Of a stretch of 6,963 nucleotides of DNA, positions 6,008 to 6,963 are shown piece by piece; position 1 is the first letter of the stretch, and the number at the start of each line of letters is the position of its first letter. The notes beneath the pieces are model-generated. The model worked only from the letters and a program-made list of their open reading frames with translations. It searched no databases and was not told where the DNA came from. The DNA lies in NCBI GenBank assembly GCA_012522165.1, contig JAAYKZ010000079.1, positions 1 to 6,963 of the forward strand. The letters run 5' to 3'. This stretch comes from Clostridiales bacterium (lineage in GTDB: Bacteria; Bacillota; Clostridia; Caldicoprobacterales; UBA3941). Made by a program: the position numbers and the translations under genes.

Positions 6008-6963
6008 CTATTTCCCCGCTGCCCTTTTAACTTGAGCCTGATGCTGGGGGCATTCTCTATTGGTTCCATGGGTCTTGCTTCCATAGAAATGTACATCAAT
6101 GACCCCATCCATATTATTGCCTTTTACAGCATCCAAATTCTGTCCATAGCCATATCCGCCACTTCTATCAGATACCATGGCCCTATTGGGCTTATCATCT
6201 CGTCCAGCATGGGGCATACCTGCCATACTAGCAGCTATAGATTTGCCGTTTACTTTTACTATTATAGCCCGCCTATTCCAAGAAAATGCTCCTCCATATA
6301 AACTCTTTAGCACTGCAGTGTCTTCTGCCGTGGCGGTCTCTACGTCAGCGTGGTTGTAACCTCCTGACCTCATTGCTCTAAAGCTCTTACCTGTATCATA
6401 ATCAACAATGGTTGCATATGTACCTCTAGGCCACAGCTTGTCTACCTCCGACCAATGAAGCATTTGAACTTCCGTTGATTCACTTTCTTGCTTTCCAGTA
6501 TTACTTGTAGAGTCTGAAGCTTTTTTATCTGGATTATTTAGTTTTGCAATTGTTTTAGGTCCGGCAATACCATCGGCAACTAGGCCATTATCTTTCTGAA
6601 AAGCTTTTACAGCATTTTGGGTTTGAGACCCAAATATACCATCTACTTTGCCAATTGAATATCCTAAATCCTTAAGCCGTTGCTGTAAATTGGATACAGC
6701 TGTACCTCTGCTTCCTATTTTCAATAATTCTGTACTTCCTATTTCTCTACTGGAGCTAGATCCCCTAGATGAAGTATTTCCTGATTGGAGGGCTGCCCAA
6801 GTTTTGCTGCCCACTATTCCATCTGCAGCTAGTCCTGCATCCTTTTGAAAGGACCTCACTGCGGAATAGGTTTGATTGCCAAAAATACCGTCTACTGTGC
6901 CCTTTAGATAGCCCTTGTCTTTTAGTAGCTGTTGAAGCTGTGTTACCGCTGAGCCCTTGCTGC
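6008..6963 (-). CDS. Peptidoglycan-binding repeat protein with unclassified C-terminal domain (5' end outside window)
   Basis: Partial gene: the frame runs off the right edge, leaving 317 visible residues and a TAG stop. A first peptidoglycan-binding type 1 repeat occupies visible residues about 1-58 (SKGSAVTQLQQLLKDKGY, VDGIFGNQT, ADGIVGSKTWAAL). A Ser/Gly-rich linker and a second repeat at about 79-141 (LLKIGSRGTAVSNLQQRL, VDGIFGSQT, ADGIAGPKT) follow. Next come a Ser/Thr/Lys/Glu linker and a C-terminal domain at about 165-317. That last domain carries clustered polar residues in SGGYNHADVE, MPHAG, VIDVHFYGSKTHG and ECPQHQAQV, reminiscent of a metal or active site. I recall similar tails in other Firmicute wall proteins but cannot name the family. 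A secreted cell-wall or spore-wall protein is likely; the signal peptide would lie outside the window. A GTG at 6859 opens the frame inside a repeat and is not a credible start. Confidence 0.88.
   Translation of the reverse strand, partial: SKGSAVTQLQQLLKDKGYLKGTVDGIFGNQTYSAVRSFQKDAGLAADGIVGSKTWAALQSGNTSSRGSSSSREIGSTELLKIGSRGTAVSNLQQRLKDLGYSIGKVDGIFGSQTQNAVKAFQKDNGLVADGIAGPKTIAKLNNPDKKASDSTSNTGKQESESTEVQMLHWSEVDKLWPRGTYATIVDYDTGKSFRAMRSGGYNHADVETATAEDTAVLKSLYGGAFSWNRRAIIVKVNGKSIAASMAGMPHAGRDDKPNRAMVSDRSGGYGYGQNLDAVKGNNMDGVIDVHFYGSKTHGTNRECPQHQAQVKRAAGK
6791..6823. repeat. DNA-level copy of a peptidoglycan-binding repeat segment (partner at 5727-5759)
   Basis: The 33 bases here match 5727-5759 at 29 positions, differing only in four consecutive central bases (GCTG versus AGGT). 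Both encode the end of a peptidoglycan-binding repeat (DGIVGxKTWAA). Identity at the base level beyond what the protein motif demands suggests duplication or gene conversion between the two genes. Confidence 0.7.

Noticed and set aside
5947..6963. CRISPR array or mobile-element ends
   Set aside because: The only repeats are a single palindrome and peptidoglycan-binding domain repeats inside genes. There are no regularly spaced short repeats, transposase or target duplications.

Overview
The window looks like chromosomal DNA from a low-GC, probably endospore-forming Firmicute of the Clostridia type. The evidence is the AT-rich composition, Gram-positive Shine-Dalgarno sequences, an EndoAI/EndoA toxin-antitoxin pair close to the Bacillus one, a lipoprotein of the YdcC/GerS type, and the conserved gene order acpS - nnrE/D - gerS-like - endoAI - endoA. 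The species cannot be named from this sequence.

Layout. Positions 4348 to 1026 (minus strand) hold a compact housekeeping cluster. It contains holo-ACP synthase (acpS, TTG start), the fused NAD(P)HX repair enzyme (nnrE/nnrD), a germination-type lipoprotein, and the antitoxin/toxin pair endoAI-endoA. The pair has its own strong sigma-A-like promoter (1706-1734) and a clean rho-independent terminator (996-1023). In Bacillus the alanine racemase gene alr lies between the lipoprotein and the antitoxin; here it is absent. Beyond the terminator, a yitT-family membrane protein gene (70-915) is a separate minus-strand unit.

From 4519 to 5622 the plus strand carries aroC (chorismate synthase), divergent from acpS. 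The reading frame is intact except for one in-frame TGA at 4831-4833. That codon sits where the highly conserved Gly of the RPGHAD motif belongs, directly before the second catalytic histidine. It is the most notable feature of the window: a recent nonsense mutation, a sequencing error, or (less likely) recoding. A bidirectional terminator (5668-5702) separates aroC from two convergent minus-strand cell-wall genes. One is a stand-alone peptidoglycan-binding domain of 78 residues. The other is a larger protein, cut off by the window edge, with two visible peptidoglycan-binding repeats and an unclassified His/Asp-rich C-terminal domain. A perfect 14-bp inverted repeat lies between these two genes.

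The genes do not form one pathway. They cover fatty-acid carrier activation, cofactor repair, spore/cell-wall functions, an mRNA-interferase module and aromatic biosynthesis. I see no convincing sign of a new defence or mobile system, CRISPR array, IS element or RNA gene. No gap between genes exceeds 300 bases. Positions 1-69, downstream of yitT, hold only AT-rich sequence with no clear terminator.
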